From Roseiarcus sp963717215 (lineage in GTDB: Bacteria; Pseudomonadota; Alphaproteobacteria; Rhizobiales; Beijerinckiaceae), in the NCBI GenBank assembly GCA_963717215.1, contig CAVQVS010000006.1:620001-684000 (forward strand): DNA of 64,000 bases. Reading direction: 5' to 3'. Numbering within the stretch: the first letter of the stretch is position 1; every line of letters begins with the position of its first letter. This document shows, piece by piece, positions 54,901 through 63,350 of this stretch. A program made the position numbers and the translations under genes. The notes beneath the pieces are model-generated. The model saw nothing but the letters and a program-made list of their open reading frames with translations, made no database searches and had not been told where the DNA came from.

Positions 54901-55992
54901 TTAAAAGCGGGCGAGGCGCGAAAGGAGCGCGATAATCTCGCCGTGCCGGCGCACGCCGGTTTTCTCGTAGACGCTCTTCAATTGATTGCGGGCTGTGTCG
55001 ATGCTGACGCCCAGGTCCCCGGCTGCCTCTTCGAGCGAGCCTCTAGCCAGGAACCTTACGGCGAGCCGCGCCTCCGCGGGCGTGAGCCTGAACGCGCTTA
55101 CGAGCGCGTTCCCGTCCGCGGAGAGGGAAGCTTCCAAATCGACGAGAACAACAAACCCCACGCAGGCCGCCAAGCCGACGAGAGCCTCAGCCGGCAATCG
55201 GGAGGGATAGGCGATGATTGGACGCCCGACGCGCCGAGGCAGAACAACGGGACGGTGAAGCGCATGCCCTGTCGTCCAGATCAATACATGCAGGGCGCGA
55301 TCTAGCGCCGCCGTCGCGTCGCGGTTAAAGGAGACGAGACGCTTCTTGGACACCTGCAGGTCGGGGCAAAGCAGACGCTCGGCCGAACGATTGAGTTGGA
55401 GGACTTCGCCAGACCGGTCGATCGCCGCGACGGCCGTCCGGCTCACGTCGAAAGCCGCGAGCGCGCCCTCCATGCGCGCGCGGCCAAAGGCGTTCGCCAG
55501 CGCCGTTGCTCCAGCGAGACGGCGAGACAGTTCCGCGAGACGTCCAAGCTCTTCTGGCGAAAACGGTCCTTGCACGATGGTCCGCTGAAGCATGAGGCCC
55601 CAGGCGTCTTCGCCGTCGCCCATCTTCACGCCGGCGAACCATTTCAGCCCATGGCGACCGAGAAAGTCCTGATAGTAAGGGCTTCTCGCCATGTTGTCCG
55701 ACGTGGTGAAATCGAACTCTGACGATACGCCGCGACGCAGGATCGTCGGGATGGTTTGAATCCGTTCGTCACGCTGGATCCAACCCTTTCCGATATAATC
55801 CTCCACCACTTCGCCCACGGACGCGCTCATCTGAAGGTCTGAGGTGACCCTTCGCAAGGAAAGGAGCGTCGCGCCGAAGCTTCCGGTGGCGTCCGAAGCG
55901 ATGTCCATCGCCTCGCCCCAGCGGGCCGGGTCCACGGCGGCGGTCGCAAACGCCTCGGTGAGCTTGTCGAACGACCCTAACGCGCCGCCCAT
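54901..55992 (-). CDS. LuxR-type helix-turn-helix transcriptional regulator
   Basis: Regulator of 363 residues. The C-terminal LuxR HTH is clear: RLTPAEARLAVRFLARGSLE, then GVSIDTARNQLKSVYEKTGV and RRHGEIIALL. The N-terminal 280 residues have the helical DPARWGEAMDIASDATGSFG and a PAS-like segment VAAIDRSGEVLQLNRSAERL, as in a rhizobial regulator group lacking a classical autoinducer domain. A near-perfect 22-bp dyad lies 60 bases upstream of its ATG (55992). It is transcribed away from the tdh remnant. Confidence 0.87.
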   Translation of the reverse strand: MGGALGSFDKLTEAFATAAVDPARWGEAMDIASDATGSFGATLLSLRRVTSDLQMSASVGEVVEDYIGKGWIQRDERIQTIPTILRRGVSSEFDFTTSDNMARSPYYQDFLGRHGLKWFAGVKMGDGEDAWGLMLQRTIVQGPFSPEELGRLAELSRRLAGATALANAFGRARMEGALAAFDVSRTAVAAIDRSGEVLQLNRSAERLLCPDLQVSKKRLVSFNRDATAALDRALHVLIWTTGHALHRPVVLPRRVGRPIIAYPSRLPAEALVGLAACVGFVVLVDLEASLSADGNALVSAFRLTPAEARLAVRFLARGSLEEAAGDLGVSIDTARNQLKSVYEKTGVRRHGEIIALLSRLARF

Positions 55993-56051
55993 GGCTGTCC
56001 TCGAGCCACCGCAAAATGTCGCAAAAGCGCGCGGCCACCGAGGGCGCCGCG

Positions 56052-56073
56052 GTATAGGTAGTTCTACCTATAC
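56052..56073. promoter_or_regulatory. 22-bp inverted repeat upstream of the LuxR-type gene
   Basis: GTATAGGTAG, two bases TT, CTACCTATAC: 10-bp perfect arms. It is in the gap between the LuxR-type gene (start 55992, minus strand) and the tdh remnant on the plus strand. Size and symmetry suit a dimeric LuxR-type protein, so autoregulation is plausible. Binding is an inference. Confidence 0.6.
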
Positions 56074-56211
56074 ATCGCCTTGCGCAAACCCCGCAATCTG
56101 ACCGTGCTAGGCGCAGTGCGCTTCGGCCCCGTGGACGGCGCTGCTATCGCGACTTTCGCGGGAGGAGCTATGCTGCGTCGGCGGCCTTGCCTCGGCCACA
56201 GCGAACCGAAA

Positions 56212-56343
56212 GCCCATCCGCGCCCTCGTCAAAGAAAGCCGGAGCCGCGCCTGTGGCTCGCAGATGAGCCGATCCCGGAGGTCGGACCCGACGGCGTGCT
56301 GGTCAAAGTGCGCAAGACCGGGATCTGCGGCGCCGACATCAAA
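56212..56343 (+). pseudogene. N-terminal remnant of threonine 3-dehydrogenase
   Basis: After RALVKE in one frame, the next frame reads KPEPRLWLADEPIPEVGPDG and VLVKVRKTGICGADIK, closely matching the first 40 residues of Tdh, including the zinc-ligand Cys of KTGICG. Homology stops at 56343 and the end of the following minus-strand gene begins at 56395. Roughly 300 residues are missing. Together with kbl 3 kb away this points to loss of an ancestral kbl-tdh pair. Confidence 0.72.
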
Positions 56344-56394
56344 TTTTCAACTCTCTGGCGTCGCGGCGTCCGCTCAGCCGACTGCTTCTTCCGC

Positions 56395-57606
56395 TCACTT
56401 CGTCAACGGGCAGCCGCTGTTGGCGGCGGTCGGATAGGCGGTGTCGCCGGGCACCGTCGCCAGGAGATTGTAAAAGTCCCAGTCGCGCTTGCTTTCCGAA
56501 GGCTTCTTGACCTGGAACAGGTAGAGGTCCGACACCATGCGGCCATTGGCCTGCACATGGCCGTTCGACGTGAACGCGTCGTCGACCGGCAGCTCCTTCA
56601 GTGTCTTCGCCACCGCATCCGCGTCCTTCGTGCCGGCGGCCTTGACCGCCTTGAGATATTGCAGGGTCGCCGAATAGGTGCCCGCCTGGATCATGTTCGG
56701 CATCCGCCCGGTGCGCTTGAAATAGCGCTCGCCAAATTCGCGCGTCCGGTCGTTGAGGTCCCAATAGAAGCTTTCGGTCAGCACCAGCCCCTGCGCCGCC
56801 TGCAATCCAAGGCCGTGGAGATCCGCTACGGTCAGCAAGAGCGCCGCGATCCGCTGGCCGCCGGCGACGATGCCGAATTCCGCCGCCTGCTTGATCGCAT
56901 TCACGGTGTCCGTGCCCCCGTTGGCGAGCCCGACAATCTTCGCTTTCGAGCTTTGCGCCTGCAAGAGGAAGGACGAAAAGTCGGGGGCGTTGAGGGGATA
57001 GAGCACATGCCCCAGCACCTTGCCTCCGTCAGCTTCGATGACGGCGCTCGTGTCCTTCTCGAGCGCATGACCGAAGGCGTAGTCCACGGTGACGAAGTAC
57101 CAGGTGTCGCCGCCGGTCTTCACCAGCGCGCCCCCCGTCGAGACCGCGAGCGCGTGCGTGTCAAACGCCCAGTGGAAGCCATAAGGCGTGCAGGCCGAGC
57201 CGGTGATCGCCGACGTCGCCGCGCCAACCACGATGTCGATCTTCTTCTTCTCGGCGGCGATTCCCTGCACCGCAAGCGCGACCGAGGACGTCGTAAGGTC
57301 GGTGATCATGTCGACGCCTTCGGCGTCGTACCAGCGCCGCGCGATGTTGCCGGCGAGATCGGGCTTGTTCTGGTGATCGGCGGTCACCATGTCGATTGGC
57401 TGGCCGAGCACGCTGCCGCCGAAATCCTCGATCGCCATTTTCGCCGCTTCGATCGACCCCTTGCCGCCATAATCGGCGTAAGTTCCAGATTGATCGTTGA
57501 GGATGCCGATCTTGACGCCCTGCGCTGAGGCCGGCGCGCCCACGAGCAGGCCGTAAGCGGCGAGCGCGGCGGACGCCCAGTGAATCAGCCTTGCCTTGCC
57601 TGTCAT
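56395..57606 (-). CDS. Branched-chain amino acid/amide ABC transporter substrate-binding protein
   Basis: Periplasmic LivJ-type (Peripla_BP_6) binding protein of about 403 residues. The signal peptide RLIHWASAALAAYGLLVGAP ends at ASAQG, then VKIGILNDQSGTYADYGGKG, the typical first strand and ligand loop, EGVDMITDLTTSSVALAVQG and DTWYFVTVDYAFGHALEKDT. ATG at 57606 (MTGKARLIHW). No permease or ATPase genes lie next to it, so it is an orphan binding protein. Ligand not deducible. Confidence 0.88.
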   Translation of the reverse strand: MTGKARLIHWASAALAAYGLLVGAPASAQGVKIGILNDQSGTYADYGGKGSIEAAKMAIEDFGGSVLGQPIDMVTADHQNKPDLAGNIARRWYDAEGVDMITDLTTSSVALAVQGIAAEKKKIDIVVGAATSAITGSACTPYGFHWAFDTHALAVSTGGALVKTGGDTWYFVTVDYAFGHALEKDTSAVIEADGGKVLGHVLYPLNAPDFSSFLLQAQSSKAKIVGLANGGTDTVNAIKQAAEFGIVAGGQRIAALLLTVADLHGLGLQAAQGLVLTESFYWDLNDRTREFGERYFKRTGRMPNMIQAGTYSATLQYLKAVKAAGTKDADAVAKTLKELPVDDAFTSNGHVQANGRMVSDLYLFQVKKPSESKRDWDFYNLLATVPGDTAYPTAANSGCPLTK

Positions 57607-57801
57607 GATTTCCGCCGGGTTCGCTGGCCCGCTTACGAAAGCCACATGTGTGACCCGCCGCGGCGTTTGAATTGAGTGAACCGTGTGCCATAAAAGCGAC
57701 GGTTTCGTGTTATGGTGGAAATCGGATTTACGACCGCTGGGGCGCGAGGGTCGTTGCAGCGTTCGCCACGCTTAGTCCGCAATCCAATTGGTATTTCAGA
57801 G

Positions 57802-58389
57802 ATGGAGGGCGCAGTGTCATCCCGGCTCTCGATTGCGCTTCTCGCAGGCTTATTCGGACTGAATGCCGCGACCGCACAAACCGCGTCTTCAAACCAAGGC
57901 ATACATCAGGAATGGGGTCAATTTCTTTCTGACGGCGACCGAAATTGGCAACGGTTATTTGCTTTCTGCCCGATATCTGCGCTGCCAGATACGTGCCGCA
58001 ATACTCTGTCGAGAGGCGTAGCGCACTCCTATCTAACTGCGGTCAATAAAGGCGTCGTTCCCGACAATAGAGTCAACGAGGTGCGGTTGCGGATCGACTA
58101 TGCGTGCAAAATCTTTGATCCGGACGGCGCTCTGCCGTTCATGGACGGAACGCATTGCCACACTCGTCACGTCAACGAGGCAGGCGTTGAGCCCGATGAG
58201 CATGAAGGCCTGAAGCGAGCGATAGCTAAGCAGCAAGCCTTGAAGGGGAATCAGGAAAACTGGCGGCCAAGACAGACGCAAGGGGACCAGGGACCTAGCT
58301 GGTGGAAATGTCAGGCCACTCCAGCGCCTTTCGGGTTCGCCGATCATCCCGGCATAGCGGGCATGGCTGGTTGCGCTCCCTGGCAATGA
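57802..58389 (+). CDS. Unknown secreted cysteine-rich protein
   Basis: About 195 residues from the ATG at 57802, which follows CAGAG. The first 27 residues (RLSIALLAGLFGLNAATAQ) look like a signal peptide with cleavage after TAQ or close by. The mature part has six Cys (AFCPIS, PDTCRN, DYACKI, THCHTR, WWKCQA, GCAPW), suggesting disulfides, and a His-rich stretch DGTHCHTRHVNE. The first 120 residues look helical; the end is Pro/Gly/Trp rich. I do not recognise the family. A 30-codon upstream extension is open but has no signal-peptide logic. Confidence 0.55.
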   Translation: MEGAVSSRLSIALLAGLFGLNAATAQTASSNQGIHQEWGQFLSDGDRNWQRLFAFCPISALPDTCRNTLSRGVAHSYLTAVNKGVVPDNRVNEVRLRIDYACKIFDPDGALPFMDGTHCHTRHVNEAGVEPDEHEGLKRAIAKQQALKGNQENWRPRQTQGDQGPSWWKCQATPAPFGFADHPGIAGMAGCAPWQ

Positions 58390-58434
58390 TTCAGGACCAC
58401 TCGAAACTGGCTCCGCCCTACGATACAGGGCAAG

Positions 58435-59283
58435 TCATCGAAATCCCGCCCTGGGCCGTCCTGGCTTGCTCCGATGCGCGGTCGCAAACCGGTAGGCGCC
58501 AGGGGTGAGGCCGACCGTTTTATGGAATTGGCGGGTGAAGGCCGCCTGGTCCGCATAACCGCATTCGAGCGCCACTTCGCTCAAGGAAGCCTCAGAGTGC
58601 CGAAGCCGATCGCAAGCCCGGTCGATGCGCAGCCGGGACAGGTACTGGCCGGCGGAAGAGCCAAAGATTGTCCTGATTCTTTGATCGAACTGGAACGGCG
58701 AGAGGCCGGCCCGCGCCGCGAGGTCGGGAATGCGCAAGGGCTTATCGAGATGCTCGCCGATATGGGCGAGCGTCGCTGAAAGCGCCGCTGAAACCGGCGC
58801 GGACCCCGAGAGGGCCGGCGCGTCACGGGAAATGCCGGTGAGCCCGCGAATGATTCCGGCGGCGTCGATCAGCGGCTCTTTCCAGGTCAGGCACCAGCCT
58901 TCGCCGCCGTCCGGATAGAGGTGGCGCTCCATCTTAGCCCGGATCGAGAGGCCTTCGGCGATGACCTTGAGATCCTGCGCCTCGAACTGCTCGCCGAGCG
59001 GCGCGGCGAAGACCTCGCTCGCCTTGTGGCCGATCAACGCGCTCTTGCTGGCGAAGCGGCAGCGATGGATGAGCGTGTCGTTGACCGCAACGTAGCGCGC
59101 CTCGTGATCCTTGATGAAGAACACGGTGTCGGCGACGCGGTCGAAGAGTTCAATGCCGGGAAACGGACGCCGAAGGATCGCGGCGAGCGACGCCGCCGGG
59201 TCGCCTTCTGTCGTTGCGCGCGCGATTGTGCGAATTTTCAACCCTGAGCCTGCGTTTTGATCAAGAACGGGGCGCCAGGACAT
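58435..59283 (-). CDS. PAS-AraC family transcriptional regulator
   Basis: Regulator of 282 residues. An N-terminal PAS domain (IELFDRVADTVFFIKDHEAR, IHRCRFASKSALIGHKASEV) precedes an AraC HTH pair: LRIPDLAARAGLSPFQFDQR and LSEVALECGYADQAAFTRQF with HKTVGLTPGAYR. It is divergent from the catabolic pair that starts 45 bases away, so it likely controls them. A PAS sensor in place of the usual AraC ligand domain suggests a small aromatic or cyclic ligand, possibly hydroxyproline or its imine. Confidence 0.88.
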   Translation of the reverse strand: MSWRPVLDQNAGSGLKIRTIARATTEGDPAASLAAILRRPFPGIELFDRVADTVFFIKDHEARYVAVNDTLIHRCRFASKSALIGHKASEVFAAPLGEQFEAQDLKVIAEGLSIRAKMERHLYPDGGEGWCLTWKEPLIDAAGIIRGLTGISRDAPALSGSAPVSAALSATLAHIGEHLDKPLRIPDLAARAGLSPFQFDQRIRTIFGSSAGQYLSRLRIDRACDRLRHSEASLSEVALECGYADQAAFTRQFHKTVGLTPGAYRFATAHRSKPGRPRAGFR

Positions 59284-59328
59284 GCGAATATCCGGACCAC
59301 CAAATGTCCGACTCTAGGGAGCCGCAAG

Positions 59329-60270
59329 ATGCCGTCGCAAGTCTTTTCCGGAACCATCCCGGCCCTCATGACGCCCTGCGGCCCCGATCGGCGGCCGGAC
59401 TTCGACGCCCTCGTCAAGATGGGGAAACAACTTGTCGGCGCCGGAATGTCCGGGCTCGTCTATTGCGGTTCGATGGGCGACTGGCCCCTTCTCACCATCG
59501 AGCAGCGCATGGAGGGCGTCGAGCGTCTGACGAAAGCGGGGCTGCCGGTCATCGTCGGCACGGGCGCGCAGAACACCGAGCAGGCCGCGGCGCTCGCCGC
59601 CCACGCAAAGGCGAAAGGCGCGAAGGGACTCATGATCATTCCGCGCGTGCTTTCGCGCGGCTCCTCCGCGGCGGCGCAACGCGGCCATTTCGACCGCGTG
59701 CTGAAGGCGGCGGTTGATTTGCCCTCGGTCATCTACAACAGCCCCTATTACGGCTTTCAGACGCGAGCGGAACTCTTCTTCGACCTGCGAGACGAGTTTC
59801 CCCATCTGGTCGGATTCAAGGAATTCGGCGGCAAGGAATCGCTGAGCTACGCCGCGGAGCATATCGCCGGGCGTTCGGACGACATCGCGCTCATGGTCGG
59901 CGTCGACACCGAAGTGTTCCACGGCTTCGTCAATTGCGGCGCCTGCGGCGCCATCACCGGCATCGGCAATGTGTTCCCGCACGAAGTGCTCCGTCTGGTT
60001 GAGCTTTGCAAGCGCGCCGCGAAAGGCGACGCTCAGGCGCGGCGTCTCGCGCTCGAGCTTGAGAGCGCCTTCGAGCCTCTCGCTGTCTTCGATGAGGGCG
60101 TCGATCTCGTGCTCTACTTCAAGCGCCTGATGACCCTTGTGGGGCACGACGAATATGCGCTGCACTTGAATGATTTCGACGCTCTTAGCCGATCGCAGGA
60201 GAGCATGGCGAAGCGGCGCTTCACGACTTTCCGGGCCTGGTACGCCTCCTGGCCCGGCGCCAAGGATTAG
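59329..60270 (+). CDS. Dihydrodipicolinate synthase family protein (probable hydroxyproline-pathway deaminase)
   Basis: Class I aldolase-fold enzyme of 313 residues. YCGSMGDWPLLTIEQRMEGV is the GxxGE-like pyruvate-binding region, IYNSPYYGF has the catalytic Tyr, and the Schiff-base Lys lies in HLVGFKEFGGKES. Followed five bases on by a 4-hydroxyproline epimerase, it may be the cis-4-hydroxy-D-proline pathway enzyme that turns the pyrroline hydroxycarboxylate into 2-oxoglutarate semialdehyde. That assignment rests on the neighbour. ATG at 59329 with AGGGAG ahead. Confidence 0.82.
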   Translation: MPSQVFSGTIPALMTPCGPDRRPDFDALVKMGKQLVGAGMSGLVYCGSMGDWPLLTIEQRMEGVERLTKAGLPVIVGTGAQNTEQAAALAAHAKAKGAKGLMIIPRVLSRGSSAAAQRGHFDRVLKAAVDLPSVIYNSPYYGFQTRAELFFDLRDEFPHLVGFKEFGGKESLSYAAEHIAGRSDDIALMVGVDTEVFHGFVNCGACGAITGIGNVFPHEVLRLVELCKRAAKGDAQARRLALELESAFEPLAVFDEGVDLVLYFKRLMTLVGHDEYALHLNDFDALSRSQESMAKRRFTTFRAWYASWPGAKD

Positions 60271-60275
60271 GCGCC

Positions 60276-61220
60276 GTGCGTGTCATCGATTCCCATACAG
60301 AGGGTGAGCCGACCCGGGTGATCGTCGATGGCGGGCCGCCGCTCGGCGACGGCCCGCTTGCCGGACGCCGCGACCGCTTCACGGCCGAGTTCGATCATAT
60401 CCGCCGCTTCGCAGTCAACGAACCGCGCGGGCATGACGCGATCGTCGGCGCGCTTCTCTGCGAACCGTATGACAAGTCATGCGCGGCGGGCGTCATCTAC
60501 TTCAACAATGTCGGTACGATCGGCATGTGCGGCCACGGCACGATCGGTCTCGCCGTGACGCTCGCGCATATGGGACGGCTCAAGCCCGGACGCCACCGCT
60601 TCGAGACGCCGGTCGGCGTGGTCGGCGTGGAACTGATCGACGGCTGCACGGCGACGGTCGAGAATGTCGAGAGCTATCGTTTCGCCAAAGGGGTCGAAGT
60701 CGAGGTGGTGGGTTTGGGAACCGTGCGCGGAGACGTCGCCTGGGGCGGCAATTGGTTCTTCCTCACGCCGAACGCGCCTTGCGATCTCGAGTTCGCGAAC
60801 CTGGGCGCGTTGACGACGGCGGCCACCGCGATCAGCGATGCGCTGAAGGCCCAAGGCGTAGGCGGCAAGGACGGCGCCCTGATCGACCATGTCGAGTTCT
60901 TCGGCCCCGCACAGTCGAGCGACGCAAACAGCCGCAATTTCGTCCTCTGCCCCGGCGGCGCCTATGACCGGTCGCCGTGCGGAACCGGCACCAGCGCGAA
61001 GCTCGCCTGCCTGCACGCCGACGGAAAGTTGCGACCCGGCGAAGTCTGGGTGCAGGAGAGCATCATCGGCAGCCGCTTTCGCACCAGCTTCGAACCGGGG
61101 CCGGGCGGCGGCGTTCTCCCACGCATCAGCGGACGTGCGTTCATCTGCGCCGAAAGCGAGCTCGTGGGAAACGACATGGATCCGTTCCGCTACGGAATTC
61201 ACAGCAGGCCGGCGGCGTAA
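60276..61220 (+). CDS. 4-hydroxyproline epimerase (proline racemase family)
   Basis: Cofactor-independent epimerase of 314 residues. Both catalytic Cys are present: first in IGMCGHGTIGLAVTLAH, second in DRSPCGTGTSAKLACLHA, which separates it from dehydratases with Ser/Thr. RVIDSHTEGEPTRVIVDGG opens the protein and FNNVGT precedes the first Cys. It turns trans-4-hydroxy-L-proline into cis-4-hydroxy-D-proline. A GTG start at 60276 lies five bases after the deaminase stop, so they form an operon. The next enzyme, a D-hydroxyproline dehydrogenase, is not in the window. Confidence 0.9.
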   Translation: MRVIDSHTEGEPTRVIVDGGPPLGDGPLAGRRDRFTAEFDHIRRFAVNEPRGHDAIVGALLCEPYDKSCAAGVIYFNNVGTIGMCGHGTIGLAVTLAHMGRLKPGRHRFETPVGVVGVELIDGCTATVENVESYRFAKGVEVEVVGLGTVRGDVAWGGNWFFLTPNAPCDLEFANLGALTTAATAISDALKAQGVGGKDGALIDHVEFFGPAQSSDANSRNFVLCPGGAYDRSPCGTGTSAKLACLHADGKLRPGEVWVQESIIGSRFRTSFEPGPGGGVLPRISGRAFICAESELVGNDMDPFRYGIHSRPAA

Positions 61221-61302
61221 TCGCTTTTTTCGCCTTGGCGATCTAGGCTTGACAGCCCCGCCCGCGCCGTGTCACCGCCGCCGCGCCCGGGCGCGGCCCG
61301 CT

Positions 61303-61338
61303 TCGCCCTATCGCGTCAATTAAGTCGCCCTATCGCGT
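61303..61338 (+). repeat. 14-base direct repeat ahead of fabD
   Basis: TCGCCCTATCGCGT occurs at 61303-61316 and again at 61325-61338, 22 bases apart (about two helical turns), ending 20 bases before the fabD ATG. The spacing and place suggest an operator or a leader element of the fab operon; slippage is the alternative. Confidence 0.55.
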
Positions 61339-61358
61339 TCATTCGGGGAAACCGGACC

Positions 61359-62324
61359 ATGAAGACGGCCTTGGTGTTTCCCGGTCAAGGCTCCCAGGCT
61401 GTTGGCATGGGAAAAGCGCTGGCGGCCGAGTTTCGCGTGGCCCGCGAGATTTTCGACCGCGTCGACGGCGTCTTGGACCAGAACCTCTCCCATTTGATGT
61501 TCGAGGGGCCTGAGGATCAACTCACACTGACCGCGAACGCCCAGCCCGCGCTCATGGCCACAAGCATCGCCACGCTCAGGGTTTTGGAAACCGAGACAGG
61601 CTTCAACCCATATTCGGAGGCGGCGTATGTCGCCGGGCATTCGCTTGGCGAATATTCGGCGCTTTGCGCGGGCGATGCGCTCACGCTCGAAGACACCGCA
61701 CGTCTCTTGCGCCTGCGCGGCACGGCAATGCAGAAGGCCGTCCGAGTGGGCGAGGGCGCGATGGCCGCCATCCTCGGCCTCGACTTCGGAGTGGTGGTGA
61801 AGATCGCGACCCAAGCGGCGAGCGACCTCTACCTCACCGGCGCGATCTGTCAGGCCGCCAACGATAACGGCGGCGGTCAGGTCGTCGTCTCAGGCACGGT
61901 GGCTGCGGTCGAGCGGGCGATCGAGCTCGCCAAGCTCGCCGGCGCGAAACGGGCAATCCTTCTGCCCGTCTCGGCGCCGTTTCATTGCGCGCTCATGCAG
62001 CCGGCCGCGGAGGCGATGCAGGAGGCGTTGAAGGACGTCACCATTCGTCCCCCCACGCCGCCGCTTGTCTCGAATGTCGAAGCCGAAGCCGTCACAGACC
62101 CGGACGCGATCCGATCCGGCCTTGTCGCTCAAGTGACCGCGACCGTTCGCTGGCGCGACAGCGTGACTTATATGAGCGCGCACGGGGTGACCCGGTTCAT
62201 GGAACTGGGTCAGGGCAAGGTTTTGACCGGGCTTATCAAGCGAATCGTGGAGAGCGGCGCAACGACCATCAGCATCGGCGCGCCAGCCGACATCGCCGCC
62301 TTCCGCGCTTCGGCGCGGCCCTGA
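61359..62324 (+). CDS. fabD: Malonyl-CoA:ACP transacylase
   Basis: Loads malonate onto ACP for fatty acid synthesis. KTALVFPGQGSQAVGMGKAL at the start, the catalytic Ser in AYVAGHSLGEYSALCAGDAL, an Arg in LRLRGTAMQKAVRVGEGAMA, and the catalytic His in LPVSAPFHCALMQPAAEAM. 321 residues. First gene of fabD-fabG-acpP-fabF, a usual order. ATG at 61359. Confidence 0.94.
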   Translation: MKTALVFPGQGSQAVGMGKALAAEFRVAREIFDRVDGVLDQNLSHLMFEGPEDQLTLTANAQPALMATSIATLRVLETETGFNPYSEAAYVAGHSLGEYSALCAGDALTLEDTARLLRLRGTAMQKAVRVGEGAMAAILGLDFGVVVKIATQAASDLYLTGAICQAANDNGGGQVVVSGTVAAVERAIELAKLAGAKRAILLPVSAPFHCALMQPAAEAMQEALKDVTIRPPTPPLVSNVEAEAVTDPDAIRSGLVAQVTATVRWRDSVTYMSAHGVTRFMELGQGKVLTGLIKRIVESGATTISIGAPADIAAFRASARP

Positions 62325-62346
62325 GAATCCGACGGGAGGGACGCTG

Positions 62347-63083
62347 ATGTTCGATCTGACTGGCAGAGTTGCGCTCGTCACCGGCGCGTCGGGCGGACTG
62401 GGCCAGGCGATCGCGCGCGCCCTGCACGCGCAAGGAGCCTCGGTCGCGCTCTCCGGCACCCGGCGGGAGGCGCTCGAAACGCTCGCCGCCGAGCTCGAAA
62501 CCCGGACGCATGCGGCGCCGTGCGACCTTTCCGACGCCGCGGCGGTGGAAGGGCTCATCCCGGCCGTCGAAAGGGCGCTCGGACCGATCGATATTCTCGT
62601 CAACAACGCAGGCGTCACGCGCGACAGTCTGTTCATTCGCATGAAGGACGAGGACTGGGATACCGTGCTTGCGATCAATCTGACCGCGGCCTTCCGCCTG
62701 TCGCGCGCCGCGCTGAAAGGCATGCTGAAACGGCGCTTCGGCCGAATAATAAACATAACGTCCGTTGTAGGCGTCCAGGGCAATGCGGGGCAAGGAAACT
62801 ACGCCGCTGCAAAAGCAGGCATGATCGGCATGTCCAAGGCCCTCGCGACCGAGGTCGCGACGCGGGGCATCACGGTCAATTGCATCGCGCCCGGGTTCAT
62901 CGATAGCCCGATGACTCGGGTTTTGGACCAGAAACAGCGCGACGCGATCCTCGCCACGATCCCAACGGGCGCCTCGGTTTCGACAAGGAGATTGGCGCCG
63001 CAGCCGTGTATTTAGCGAGTTCCGAATCGGCCTACATGACCGGGCAGACGCTGCATGTGAACGGCGGAATGGCGATGGTCTGA
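62347..63083 (+). CDS. fabG: 3-oxoacyl-ACP reductase, frameshifted
   Basis: NADPH-dependent reductase of fatty acid synthesis. GRVALVTGASGGLGQAIARA (cofactor), LVNNAGVTRDSLFIRM, INITSVVGVQGNAGQGNYAA with AAKAG (the Ser-Tyr-Lys set) and ITVNCIAPGFIDSPMT. At about 62968 (AACGGGCGCC) one G is missing; the rest, RLGFDKEIGAAAVYLASSES and YMTGQTLHVNGGMAMV, is in another frame to the TGA at 63081-63083. Restored length is 245, normal. An essential enzyme with both halves perfect points to a consensus error. Confidence 0.93.
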
Positions 63084-63350
63084 TGGCTCGGACTCGCCCG
63101 CAAGACCACGGTGCGACGGGTTGTGCGCCCCCTCGCGTTGCCCAAAAAGATATGCTATCGACCCCCTTTGTCGCGGGGCGCGGGAGGGGCGCTTTATTCG
63201 AGCGTCGGCGTCGGCGAACCCGAGCGATCCTGTCACCGCAACGAGGCGGGGCGTGGGCGCCCGACAGATGGGCCTTGCCCACGGCGGGGTCGATCGGGGA
63301 ATTGATCACAGGTCGGGCGGCAAAGCCCGATGCATAAGGGAAAAGATGAG

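Noticed and set aside
61249..61275. TTGACA as a -35 box for fabD
   Set aside because: No acceptable -10 sequence is found at 16-18 bases; the downstream bases are GC rich.
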